A DNA stretch of 64,000 nt from Branchiostoma lanceolatum. Lineage: Eukaryota > Chordata > Leptocardii > Amphioxiformes > Branchiostomatidae. Of the stretch, positions 11,801-24,200 are shown in pieces. Under the pieces are notes generated by a model. The model ran no database searches, had not been told where the DNA came from, and saw nothing but the letters and a program-made list of their open reading frames with translations. Position 1 is the first letter of the stretch, and every line of letters starts with the position of its first letter. A program made the position numbers and the translations under genes. The stretch covers positions 4,107,383-4,171,382 of the forward strand of contig NC_089732.1 in assembly GCF_035083965.1 (NCBI RefSeq). Direction: 5' to 3'.

Positions 11801-12499
11801 GACTTACGGTTTCTTAGGTACACAAACCCTGGATCAATACCAGCTCTCTACTTACTAGATTCTTTCTACTACTAGTCCTCTTTCTTTACTTAAAACCTTT
11901 TTTCATTGATCTGCAATTCTTCTAGTCCAGAAAGTAAAGAGGGTATTACTATGAGAAGCACCATGCCAAGTTCTTCATTTTCGACACAATACATATAGAA
12001 ATCTATTCTATCATTTCACAGATTCATGTTGAACTGAACTGAATGAACAGCTGAGGGAATGAATTAATACATATAATATGGTCCCTGTCAACTTTCAGAT
12101 TGAAAAGACTTAACATTCTCAGGTCTCAGTTTTTACCTCCGTCTCTTGCCATATTCTACTCTGTCTAGATGCCCAGGCCAGTATAACTGGCCCCTTGCTC
12201 TCCAAAAGGTTCCTCCATGAAGCCCTGTCTCGTGCCATAGCCTGCTACCTGTATGTTTAATCCAGTGTCACTCTCAGTCTGGTCTTTCCATCTACTCTAA
12301 GTAAGACTTAAACATTTTTAAAGAACCAAGGGAGTAAAAATAAATAAGCCGTAGTGAAGTTTACCTTGACAATGTTGAGGCTCTGCGTGCCCTTCCCTGC
12401 TCCAGGTGGTCCCAGCACGAACACAATGGTCGGTTTCACAGCTTCAGTCATGATGAACCTCCTCGCAACAAGTGCTGCTCGCCAGAATGTCACAATCAT
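8885..12499 (-). CDS. CMPK1: UMP-CMP kinase
   Basis: It transfers phosphate from ATP to UMP, CMP and dCMP in pyrimidine nucleotide synthesis. Minus-strand coding exons are 12499-12365, 11262-11116, 10738-10601, 10169-10078, 9510-9414 and 8920-8885 (stop). All are GT-AG and sum to 645 bases, 214 residues, close to the human enzyme. The P-loop GPPGAGKGT is at about residues 30-38. [33 protein letters not shown] and the LID region [12 protein letters not shown] follow human CMPK1 closely. The chosen ATG opens a 16-residue basic, hydrophobic leader ([16 protein letters not shown]), like the human N-terminal extension; a second ATG at residue 17 gives a shorter form. A 5' UTR exon probably ends at 14395. 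The gene is head to head with STIL. Confidence 0.96.
10153..10400 (-). repeat. Tandem duplication across the acceptor of CMPK1 exon 4
   Basis: Two units of about 120-130 bp (10153-10271 and 10283-10400) share ctcagactggctcaaaagtt, gttgaaaagat and cttgtgaaactctacagg. The lower unit includes the true exon 4 acceptor and 5' edge. In the upper unit (upstream on the minus strand) the matching exon edge is decayed and meets TAG after VRVQSL, so it cannot serve as an exon. Confidence 0.75.
11355..11425. repeat. Short interspersed repeat, second copy at 52528-52578
   Basis: The run tctgtatctgcatctatata, followed by ccggtata and gcccttcagtgtaacac, is matched in the first intron of the P450 gene at 52528-52578. 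It is non-coding and unclassified. Confidence 0.5.
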
Positions 12500-13303
12500 A
12501 GATCTGTAAGGTGTAGACAAGATATCTTAACCTTTAGCACACTGAAATAGCCGTTTGACACTAATTTTCAAGCAGGGCCGACCTGTATCAAAAGCCACTG
12601 GCATCCCATTCTCTGTTGGCTATAGAGTTAGGCAGCAGGGAGAAGGTTAAGGTAATTATGTCACCAAGGACACTGAAATAAAAGAGTTCCAGATTACAAG
12701 TAACCATCAGAAGTCTTATTCAATGAACAAAAACGTTTGTAGAAAATATATATACACCCTTCTGACGTTATTGAACATCAAATCTTACAAATCACACTTC
12801 TAGCTCTTGATTCCTGACATTCCGGTGCCAGGTAATTAAGCTAATTTCTGCCTGTGATGTTATAGTGAACACAGCAACAGTTCGGAACCTGGTGCTGAAT
12901 AATACTGTTATGGCTGAATGTAATCAGGACATAAGCACTCTCATTTCCAGACCAGCGGAGACAGTAGTCTGATAATGATGTGTAACTATTCATGGGAGAC
13001 TCTACACCTCAGGCCAGGTTTTGTGACGGAATTAGAACAATGTGGCTGACGAAAAGGACTGAAAATTTAATGGCCTGCTGCACATGTATAAGGGGGACAG
13101 TAATCTGAAAATGATGTGTAATGAACTGTTCATGGAAAACTTTCCTCCTCATTGTGGTTATGAATGATCGTATGGTGTATTAAACTTCAAGAAAGAACAT
13201 TGCAGCCACAGGCAGAATCGCGTCATTTCTGACACCATTGAAATAATCTACAAACTGTTTGTTTCTATGTTTGCTTAAACCTTTGTACAGTCAAGTATAA
13301 TAT

Positions 13304-13644
13304 CAGTGTTCTCGCCAGGGCAATTGAGCGTTGGGGGCCCCTACGCTGTGATTTGGATCCCCTATGCTCTGATTTTGGCCCTAACACTGTTTGTTTGTTT
13401 GTTTATTTATTTAACCGGGAGTGTTTCAATCAGTCAAAAAATTTGGCTCTATTTCACAAACTTTAGTCCTCAGAATGCAGGAAATAGTGTCTTAAAGTTC
13501 GAAATTTTCAGGGGGAGGATGTCCCAGACCCCCTAGAGTATTCATTCCTTCAGCCCTCATCCTAACACCTGTCGCGCCCACCATGTGGCTTTGCCGCGCA
13601 CAAAGATGCCCCTACGCTGTGAAAAAATCCTGGTGAGAACACTG
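13304..13644. mobile_element. hAT-like MITE
   Basis: Terminal inverted repeats cagtgttctcgccagg and cctggtgagaacactg bound a 341-bp non-coding element. The repeated phrase cccctacgctgtga lies near both ends. The CAGTGTTC-type end recalls hAT elements. The AT-rich flanks give no clear 8-bp target duplication, so the superfamily is tentative. Confidence 0.6.
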
Positions 13645-14394
13645 AATATAATAAAAAGGCAAAATCGTGGTGCACATTGTGGTGCACCCCAGTAATGACA
13701 GCAACTCTTACAAGTTACATAATGAAATATTAATAAGTCAGTTGTTACGAACAACAAATCAAATACTGCAATGCACAGCATCAACTGTTGAACGTTGTAC
13801 CTTGAAAAGGGCAGAGCTATATTGGAAATAGTATCCTACTTGACGTTTAACAATGAAAGAAATATATCTAACTAACGTCAAAGCCATGAACAGAAAATAA
13901 GAACATTTCAAACACTTAATTAGTGCAAGGAGGTTTGCAACCAAGGCAACATAATTAATACTGCAACCCAGCATAATTTCAAACAGAATTTAGAAAAACT
14001 TCAAAAAGTGAAAGTTGTTGGGTTCGAAAAGAAAAGGAACAAACACATCAAGCAAGAAACAGAGCAATACTAAATCTCCACACCTTCAAGTTAGTCACAA
14101 GATCAAACAAATCACGGCAAAGTTTGCTGTTATCTTATTTATCTAAGGATAATTAAATGCCATCACCACACCTTAGCTTTACTGTAGAGGCCTCTAGCTT
14201 TACTGTATCCACTGGGTGAAAAACCTGTGTGATCAAAGGGAGAAATCGTGAAAAATCATCTTAAACCGTAAAAATTATCATCCTTGATGGAACCACGAGT
14301 TATTAAACGTCTTCAAAGAAAGAAAAGAGTGCTAAGGAGGCCAGAGAAAGTGAAGAAAGGTTGAAGAAACAGGTAAGACAAGAAGCCAACTCAC

Positions 14395-14790
14395 CTGCCA
14401 ACATGTACAGATGAAATGCCGGCTTAGAGCGCAACCAACCAAAATAAAATATGTTTATAAAAATAGGAAGTATCCCTAATTGTACGACAATATTTTACTC
14501 AAGTCATATCACAATAAACTATTGTATTATTATGTTGTACTTATTAGTCCGATATTTATCATAGTCGTCGAAAATAATGAAAATACAAACTATCGTTTAT
14601 GTTTGGATGCCACCGATTGACCTTTGCACAGGAAGCCAAGTTTGTGAGGTCATCGCACATGCGCATCAGGACTGGCGGTTGAGCGCGAATTTTGACAGAC
14701 TTTTGTACGATATTTTGAGCAAAGTTCAGCAAATTCAAATGTTTGACCTGATTTTGACCGGGGCTGTGAATTTTAAAGGTAAGGGGTAGC
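14395..14790. promoter_or_regulatory. Probable bidirectional CMPK1/STIL promoter and 5' UTR exons
   Basis: On the minus strand a donor (ggcag then gtgagt) ends a likely CMPK1 5' UTR exon at 14395. On the plus strand ttttaaag then gtaagg ends a likely STIL 5' UTR exon near 14780. Between them lie an NRF1-like catgcgca (about 14659-14666) and ggcggttgagcgcgaatttt (from about 14674), which resembles an E2F element followed by a CHR-like TTTGA. That would suit cell-cycle control of STIL. Transcription starts are inferred only. Confidence 0.5.
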
Positions 14791-15247
14791 TTATGATGCC
14801 ATTTCTAGTAACATCTGGTGGTTGATAATCCCCAAGACGTCTGTATATGAACCACTGTTACATGTTGTTGCTGAGGTTGTACTAACTTGTAGCGCCCCCC
14901 TCCCCACCATGTAAATTAGTGTAATTTTCTAGGGGCCACTTTGTAAAGATTAGATTATGCTTGATTTTAACGCCTATGGTAAGGATCATGACGTTTCAGT
15001 AAATTTTTTAAATATGGATCAAATCAAGTGAATATTTGTTAGAGGTTGCTACTCTGTGAAAAAATTTATGGCAGGGGACATCTAAACCAGGAATATTATA
15101 ATTTGCTCAAGAATTTTTTGATGGACCAAAAACAACAAACAAGAAGAGCAAGACAGTGTCAATATTCTTGGTATAATTTTCTAAGGTCTGTTTTAAGTAA
15201 TTGTGATATTCCACCTCAGGACTGGAGTGAGTTTATCCCAGCCCAAC

Positions 15248-18200
15248 ATGAGTGTTCGAGTGGACATGAGTAAGATGCCGGCTCATGTGAGGGACTCCGC
15301 TTACTTTGTGTCGAAAGACAACAGCTCAGGGGGGAAAGGAAGGAAAAGGTAAGAAACAACTAATTTTAGTAGATTTTATTATTGTGATCATTAAGATTTT
15401 GTCTGTGGAAACACATAAATTACAGTAACAAACAGCGAAAGGAAAAGGCTGATAAAAAGGAACCGTTGGTAATAGATTTTATTATTGTGAACATTAACTT
15501 ATGATTAAGTCAATGTTTTGTCAGTGGAAACACATAAATTATATTTAACAAACTTACATTTCATACTGTTTCAGGTCAACAGAAAGCACAGGAATTGTAC
15601 CTCTCAGTTTCCCAGCAACTAGAGCTGTTTTATGGTATGTTTGTTTTGTATATATACTCTACTCTATACACACACATGTCATTGCTTATGATATAAACCA
15701 GATAAAACCTACATGTTTTTGTATTAAAAGGAGTGCAGTGTTGGCACTGTGTTTCATTGGCCATTTGACTCTCTTGGCAAATTAATACATGTACTAGTAG
15801 TATTTTGGTATAAAGGTATTTATCAATGTATTTATCAATGAGGGTATCTGGAACTTAGGAGTCACTATTGCTTATTATGGATCCAGGCTTTTGAAAGCAC
15901 AACATGTGCAGTACATGTATGAAATACAAGTCTACATTACAAATATTTCCTTTCCACGCAGGAGCCGCACCCCTACGGGAACCCCTTCCACCCTTCATCT
16001 GACCCACTACAGGTTTGTATATATATATAATTATTGTTGTACATTATAATGTACATGATACTACTACTACACAGGAGCACATCTGAAGTTCAAAACAGAA
16101 GTCCAAGAAACTTTGTGGGGGCATGCATTTAGTAATGGTTATTTTCTACTGTCATCTTTTATTTATCTAACTAAAAATGATTAATAATGTTGATGTATTT
16201 TGTAGGAACTGCCATGTTCTTGTGCTTGAGAAGACCTTACGACTGGCCCAGAGACATGCACTACAGGCAGAGGACAGACCCTTCTCATGTTTCCTCATCG
16301 GCAGTGCTGTGGTCGACTCAGGTACACAACTGAGATGTACATTGTATCTGTAGATGATCTGAAATATGAAATATTTTGTTCAGATAATGTCCAAAGAATT
16401 TGCAAAAAACATTGGCTTTTAATTTGTGTGGCTGTCATGTCATGTGTAGTGTAGCTCTGATAAGCTGTCTCTTTCCTCTTTTTTCACAAGATAAAAAAAA
16501 CTCTATCTAGCGGCCATAGCTCCTCCAGTACCTAATGGAACACTACTAGTAAGCAGCTCTAGCATGCATCTGTCCAGACTTTCTGTTCAGTGTTACAGCT
16601 TTCACTACAAACCAGTTGAGGTACAAACAAACTCTGATATCTAAGTACAGATATTTTTTGCCATGTGGCAGCCAAACGCTTTGTATGTAAATCCAGATCC
16701 TGAGATTTTGTGCTATATATTCATATATATTTACATGTCATAATCATAATCCCTATCTTTTCCCCATATTCCATTGACAGATGGGGAGGGAGTGACTGTA
16801 ACGTTAGACAGGTTTGATCCAGGCAGGAGTGTACCAGGCAGGACAGAGAGGATACCAACAGCCTCGCTAATGGGGGACCATATTGTACAAACCTCCATCA
16901 CGGTCAGTGTTGTCACTTTTCATGATTTGGAAAACAGGTTCTCAAGTGATTTTATTTGTCTAAAGGCCACATCGATTTATCATGAATTATGTACTACTTG
17001 TACATGTATATCTTTAAACCGAACTGAAGTTTTCTTAACTCAATATCATGGTGAGTCTTGTTGCTTTTCAAAGTTTGGCAGACAGTTTGTCAAGTGATTT
17101 CATTTGCCTAAAACTAAAAGCCACATCAATTTTCATTTCTTTGCTTCTTAGACATTCTACAGTATACCATTCTTGTATATTTTACAACCTCAACCCCAAA
17201 GTTTTTCTCATTCTGTACTTTTCTACACAGCTCACAAAAAGGGCTCCAGGTTCAGAAGCATCCATCACCAGTACAAAGGAAATCTTCAACAAGACTTTGA
17301 AGGTAAAAGTCTTCATACAGTAGCAGATAATGTAGTAACTAAGCTGTAGGCTTCTTCAGCCTGCCTCTTGAGATAACTGTAGCGCTTAGGAGGTTGTTAT
17401 GCCTATGGACAGTGTTGGGAGTTACAGTGGTATCAGACAAAAATGTTGAAAAAAGTCTAGATTCAAATGCAGGTAAATACTGTGAATGAAACAAGTTGTT
17501 GGTGTTGTCACTCCATATATGATTTTCATTCTTTTCATTCCCTCTTAGACTCTGCACCACCACTGCTGTACTAAGGACCCAGTGGATGTCTCCAACTTCC
17601 TGGCCCTTCAAGCCCACATCTACGTACAAGACGAGGGAGACGCCATGACCTTTGACATCCACCTCTCAGCCGTCTCCATGGCAACAGGGTTTGAAGCCAC
17701 GCCCGTCACCCCTGTCCCCATCATTCCGACAGCACTGGCCCGTAACCTAGCAGGACCGCTCAACCTGAGCGAAGTGCAGGGGGCACCAAAGTCGGGGTAA
17801 CTTTTTTTCCTTTTTTTTAATAGAATTTTTGGATTCACCATCAATAAAAGCAGTTGTGATTTCTTTATTTGAAATCTTTATATAATGGACCTGGAAATGT
17901 GGTGTGAAAATTTGCAGTGCAGATACAAAGTAAACATCAATTTCAAGCACGAAAGATGATAAATACTAATGACTAATGGAATATATTTTTGCTTTCTGTT
18001 TGAATCTGTGTATCTTATTTTAGGAATTTTTTTTATCAAGCTGTAGGTTAACATTTCAAGGCATGGCATAGCATATAGAGCTTAAGAATGTTATGAATAC
18101 ACTTAACTGAAATATGTCTTAACTGGCCATGGGTCCAGGAGGTATGTACAGTATAATGTAGTTTTAGTACTGTCAGCTGTGGCATGGGCTGCTGATAATT

Positions 18201-21200
18201 GATGGAATTCCCCCAGGTTCCTGACCATGGACCAAACCAGGAAGCTACTCCTCCTGCTGGAGTCTGACCCCAAGATATACAGCCTTCCACTGGTCGGCAT
18301 GTAAGTCACAACTGTGCAAATTGTCTTGCTGATAAATGCTCTACAATTCACTACTATGAGTTAGCCAGTTTTTTTTATAATATTGAAATACATATACATG
18401 GAATGCACAATAGGTCAGTTATATCTGTTTGTCCAGACACTGCGTCCTCACAATACTGTACATGTATTGGAAATCAGCAAAAACAATTCACACTACTAAT
18501 GAATGTTGCTTCATATATGTACAGGTATTTTTGCACTTAAGCTAATACAATGTGCATTTATTGGGACCACATAACAATAAAGAAGCTGTATAAGATCTCT
18601 TTTTGATATTCAGTTGACAGATGTAGGTGTACACATGAGCATTACTCATTCACAGCTACTTTTTATTTCCAGCTGGGTTTGTGGTCCACTCCACATCCAC
18701 AGTCCTCACATCTGGGCCTGCTGTCTCAGATACATGTACAACACCAACATACAGGACAGGTATGTATGGAATTGGACAGCGACGTCAAAGCTGGTACTCC
18801 TCTGCGCTCGTGGCATAAACTGAGGTTTAAAAAAAGTTTTGAAATGGTTGGATTTGAGGTCTTATTATCTAAATGCCAGCAAGTAACAGAAAGTGATTTT
18901 CCCAATTCTACGTACTTTACTCTAGCCTGAGTGTCATCCTGGTTAGTTCCAGGCTCTACCTTCGAAGGTAGAGCCTGGGACTAAACACGATGACACTCAG
19001 GCTAACTTTACTCAGCTTATACTTATAGGCTGAAAATTTACAATAGTACAGAAATGTACATTAGAAGAAAAACAGGACCATGCTTTTGTCTTGGGCAACT
19101 CATAGTAAATTTATGCTAGTAAAAGACCAGTGTACCTTGATACCTAGATACAGTGTACATGTGAATTTGTATTGTGACTTTACCTAAACCATTTACCGAA
19201 CCCCCCTGTTCCCTTGTGCAGAGTGTACACCCCCATGCAGGGGTTCCTGGTGGTGCTGTACTCCCCGACCCACTCCCAGCCTGAGTTCTACGACTGCAGG
19301 ACCAAAGATGGGGTCATGAACTTTCACCTCTACAACTGCTTTGAAACACTGCATGTTTTGAAGGTAACTTTTCAAATTGCATGTGTATTGTATTTATTAC
19401 ATGAATTGCATCATTTGGAAAGTCTTCCTGAACATGGTAGGTTTCTCATATCTATGTTATAGTCATAATTGAATGTTGACTTTATCTTTCTCATTATCTC
19501 CCCAAAAAGTCGAGACTACATGGGTAACTACTGTGATCAAGCATTTTTCAGAATTTCAATGTATGTATATTGGATTCTAAAATAAGCATTTGAATTGTTG
19601 ATATATAAAGGATGCAGAGACTATGGACAAGCGTCCGCTGCATCTGGAGTTGGTGCCTGCTGGGGACGGCCAGAATTTTGCACTCTTTCAACAGGCACTG
19701 AAGGATATGGACCCCATAGAGTGAGTAGTCATTCTAAAACTGTCACTGAAACTTGATATGATTTTTTACCTGTGTTCCACCACATGTAGTTGTAGTAGTA
19801 CTGTAGTATCCTGTATGTTCATTGTACTGCTGCTGGGGTCCCTGACACAGGGGTGTGCAGCAGTCAGCTAGTCTTAAAACTGTGCTTCCAATCGGCACAT
19901 GTCTGAGATGATAAACATATCAGAATCAGGAGAGGCTCAAAATGTTCAATTTTCCAGGTGTCCAAACGCCATGTCACCTGACTCTGCCATGAAGAGGATG
20001 TTCCCTGGGGAGGACAGTAACCGTGGCAACAGTCACCATGACAGCCCAGTGCCACGCCCCTCTCCCTCACCACATCCCCTCTCAGGAAAGGTAACAAAGC
20101 AACTTTTCTTCTTAATGTACTTGATTAGAAGGAGTCCCATACCACAAAACTTAGTAGCAAATAACTTTTTTTTTTAACATTTCATTTCTTGATACATTGA
20201 TAAAGGTTAGACATCCAGGTAATGCCAAAAACAATTACTCAAGCAACTCAACTGGATAGAAAGTTTGAAACAGTCAGACTTTTCAGACAGCATTTGCTGT
20301 CTTTCATCAGTGACTAAAACTCTGAACTTTGTTTCTTGGGTGGTTGATAAGAATAAAATTTGTGGTGATGACTTTTCTTGTCCTGTTTCTAGTCACCAGT
20401 GGTGCAGCCTTTGGTTCCGGAGCTGTCCATGGTCTTCGACAGCTTCTGCGAAATTCTTCCCCAGAACGTCAACAAGCTCAACGACTCCCTCCTAGACAAA
20501 GAGAACCAAACTGTGAATACTGGTGGTAAGCAGGTCCACTTCGCTCCCTCAAGCACTGCATCACCAAAGGACAGGCCATCACCACACATGCATGCATCGC
20601 CGCAGGCCAGACAGCCACTGAAGAACTACAACTACCAGACACCTCTGCAAGAGAGCAACCAGACAGAACAGAAGCAGCAGAGTGGTGGGAGACACCCACA
20701 GCCGAAGCAGTCTTCGAACTCAAAACAGCCTCACGGTCACCATTCCTCTAATGGTCACACAACGGACACTCACGACCAACGCAAGGGTGTACCACATCAT
20801 CCACATGGCCAACCTGCATGGCAAAACGTCCCCACTCAGAGGCCCCCAGCTCCAGCTAACTCAACCCGAGGATATGCACCACCCTATCACCCATCTGCAG
20901 CAAATCCATACATACAGCAACAGCAGCACCAGAGGTTTGTGCCTCAGCCCAACGGTAGCAGACATCCTCCACCATTGCCTGCAGGGCCTAGGCACCAATC
21001 ACATCCGCCTGGTTCAAGGCATGTTCAGCCTTATGGTCATCCTGTGGGGTCTACTCAGGCTTGGAGTGGTGGCCAGCATGGTCAAATGCCACCAAATGGT
21101 CAAATGCCTCAGAATGGTCAAATGCCACCGAATGGTCAAATGCCTCAGAATTTTCAAATGCCCCAGAATGGTCAAATACTTCAGAATCACCAAATGCCTC

Positions 21201-24200
21201 AGAATGGTCCTATGCCTCGAGTTGGTCCTCCAAGGCAAGACATGGGCCCGAGACATAGGCCAGCTCCCCAGCCTTATAGCATGCAGCCTCCTCCTCACCC
21301 ACACATGCGGCAGGCCCAGCCACATAACCATGATCCACGATGGCAGCCCCGACCTCCAGTCTACCCCCCGCAGCAAGCCTGGCAGCAACCACCTAACCAC
21401 CAAGCCCCTCAGAGCAACAGCTATCATCCAGAATCACATCCGTACGGTGTCCAAACTCAAAAAGGAGCACACCCACCTCAGGCAGGAATCTTAAAAAATC
21501 AGCAACAACCTCCTGTTAAGTCCCAGAAGGTGAAGAAGAGGCATTCTTCTCACGAAACACCAACAGAAGGTCATCGCCATGGTAGCAGTGGTCATCACCA
21601 TGGTAACAGGCATCCTCCACAGGCTGTCCACTTCACACCAAGCCTACATCAGATGGAAGTGTCTGATTCAGCAGCCAATCAGCAGGAAGATAGTGAAGAT
21701 GAGCCCCTGTCACCAGCCAATCAGAGCGAAGGGTACCACAGTGCCCTGGAGCAGTCAGCCAATCAGGAGGGGAGTTGTGGGCTTGCCCAGTCCGGGATGA
21801 GTCCGGATGCTTACAAACTGCTGATGCATCAAGATGCTCAACTCAAGATGCTCATGGCTCAGGTACTTGATGTAGATAGATTTATAACTATGTTTTCGTG
21901 ATAAATAGGATTTTTAGATAACGTAACAGGAAACATTTTGGAAAGAGATGAATTTCTCTTTTTTTTAATTCTTCCTTCATTCCTCTAGTTCCTGTTTTCC
22001 TGAACAAAATTATGAGAATGATAGTGAATGACTGATTTAAAGCAAAGTCATATGTGTCTTTCTGACAATCTTCAATCATTCGCTTTTCTCATACCCACAG
22101 ATACAACGTCTTCTTGGGGCACAGACCACCAGTAGCACAGAGCAGCAAGGAAAGGCACTAGCATCCATCCCTTCAGCTGTCAATCATCAGGCTCCGCCCA
22201 CCAATCCTAGTCCTTCGACCAATCACCATCAGTCTCAGGGAACACAAATCGATGATGAAAGCAACTCTGATGAAGGGCTTGAAACTACAGCCAGTGTAGC
22301 TGACTTCTCTGAAGTCTCGCCCACTGAGAAAAAGACAGCATCTATTGCAATCAACACTGGCACTAGTCTGTACTGGGGCGATGCAAGTTCAGAGGTCACA
22401 TCCCAAGAACAAGCCAATCAAGAAGCTTCACAGGTGTCATGTGACTTACATGACAGTGCCAATGAAACAGGTGCTGATGAAACATTTCCCAAGTCACCTG
22501 ATCATGAGGTAGCCAATGAGAGCCGTGAATACATATCACACGATTATGAGGGAACCAATGAGAGGAGTGGATACACACCCCATGACCACGGGGGAACCAA
22601 TCAGGGAGGCTCCTTTGGCGTGAACCTTAGCCAGCTGCCCGTGGAACAAGAAGCAGGTCCAAACAGCAGTATGGTTTCCTCTCTTCAGGCAGTGGACATC
22701 GAGAGTTACGCTGGAAGCACTCCATCAAGGTGTCTAACATTTCCTTATTCCAGAAGAAAACAAGAAAACAAAATTCAATAGACAAATTCAGACTTCTTTA
22801 GATCACAAAACTCCAGGTATCAGAAATTTGTCCTTTGCATTCTTTTGGTTGTAATTCTTTCTTACATCTCAGAGATTGTAATAATTTTTGATCCAACAGA
22901 AAACGTTATCAAAATTTCCCGTTTCCTCTCTTTCTTTGTTTTATTGGGGATACACACAAAGGGATTAAAACCTGGATCAAAAGAAGTTCCACATATCTCA
23001 ACACAGTCCTAGCTTGATTTGGTTTTAACTTGTAGATCCTCTTCATTTCAGATCACCACTTGACAGTGAAGCAAACCACCAGACACGTTTGGACCAGATG
23101 TTCCAGAGCCCAGTGCTGGGGGAGAGTGCCAGTATGTGTGTGCAACAACAGACAGAAGGGATAGAAGAAGAGGAGGAGGGATCCAACAACCCAGCATCTT
23201 TCAGGGATGAAGAACACTTCTACCAGCAAATACTGGTGGGTTGATTTCGTTATTCCATATCCTAAGCCCAGCAATAGGGTTTGGGTTGGCGTTAGGAAGG
23301 GCATCCAGCCGTAAAAACTTGCTACAAAAAAAGACTTGCACTTGATGAAGAGTTCTGGGGCTCCCCCATCCATGTGTAAGCACGTCTAACCCCCAGATGA
23401 TGGGGAACAAAAGACGTAAAACTGGATAGAGAGAGAGATAGAGAGATTCTGTACCTCTGTCACCTCGCTGTATGTATCATTTATCATATCATTCTAGTGT
23501 GTTATAAGCCCACACGGGCCGGGTGCATAAAGCGCAAGACACATTAATAAAATTTCAGTCATTTATTCATTCATTCGGTAGGTTCGTAATATGTGAGTAT
23601 CGTAAAATACATGTGCACTTGTTTGTTTTAGATTGCTTTTACTATGGATGTTAATCTGGAAAAGGTAAAGCATTGACAAAAGAAAGTACAATGTACATCG
23701 ATATCATATTCAATGATTGATATGATTCGTTTTCTTTTTCCACAGGGACAAGTTAACCAGCTGCTCCACAACAGTTCCCAAGATTCAGAAGGCCCACAGA
23801 GGGAAGCTCGTCTGTCTCTGCCTGGACATCCCTCAATCTCTCCCGCTCCCAAACCCAGGAGACTGTCTGGTGAGTGTTCAACTCACAATCATAATCTTGG
23901 CCTTGTAAATGTAAATGGCAGACCACAACATAGTATAACACAACGCTTTTGTACTTGCTATGTGCAAGCTGCATTGGGAACTCCTTGATTACCGCTATCC
24001 CATACTGGTGCTTACCACATTTTCTCTGAAGTTTCAAATGTGATTTGGTTCACTCAAGGTATGGCTCTTCAAGGTATGAGACCAGCTGCTTACAGCAATC
24101 CTCCAAAACCTGCAGCCAAACCAGTAGGGTGAATATCAGGATCCAGAACTCCTAAACGTGGACTTGTGCCTCAGAAAAAGCATTGGAGACCACTAATAGT

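Noticed and set aside
20682-21494. 270-codon open frame overlapping STIL exon 13 in another frame
   Set aside because: It is a shadow of the low-complexity exon. The STIL frame matches human at both ends of the exon.
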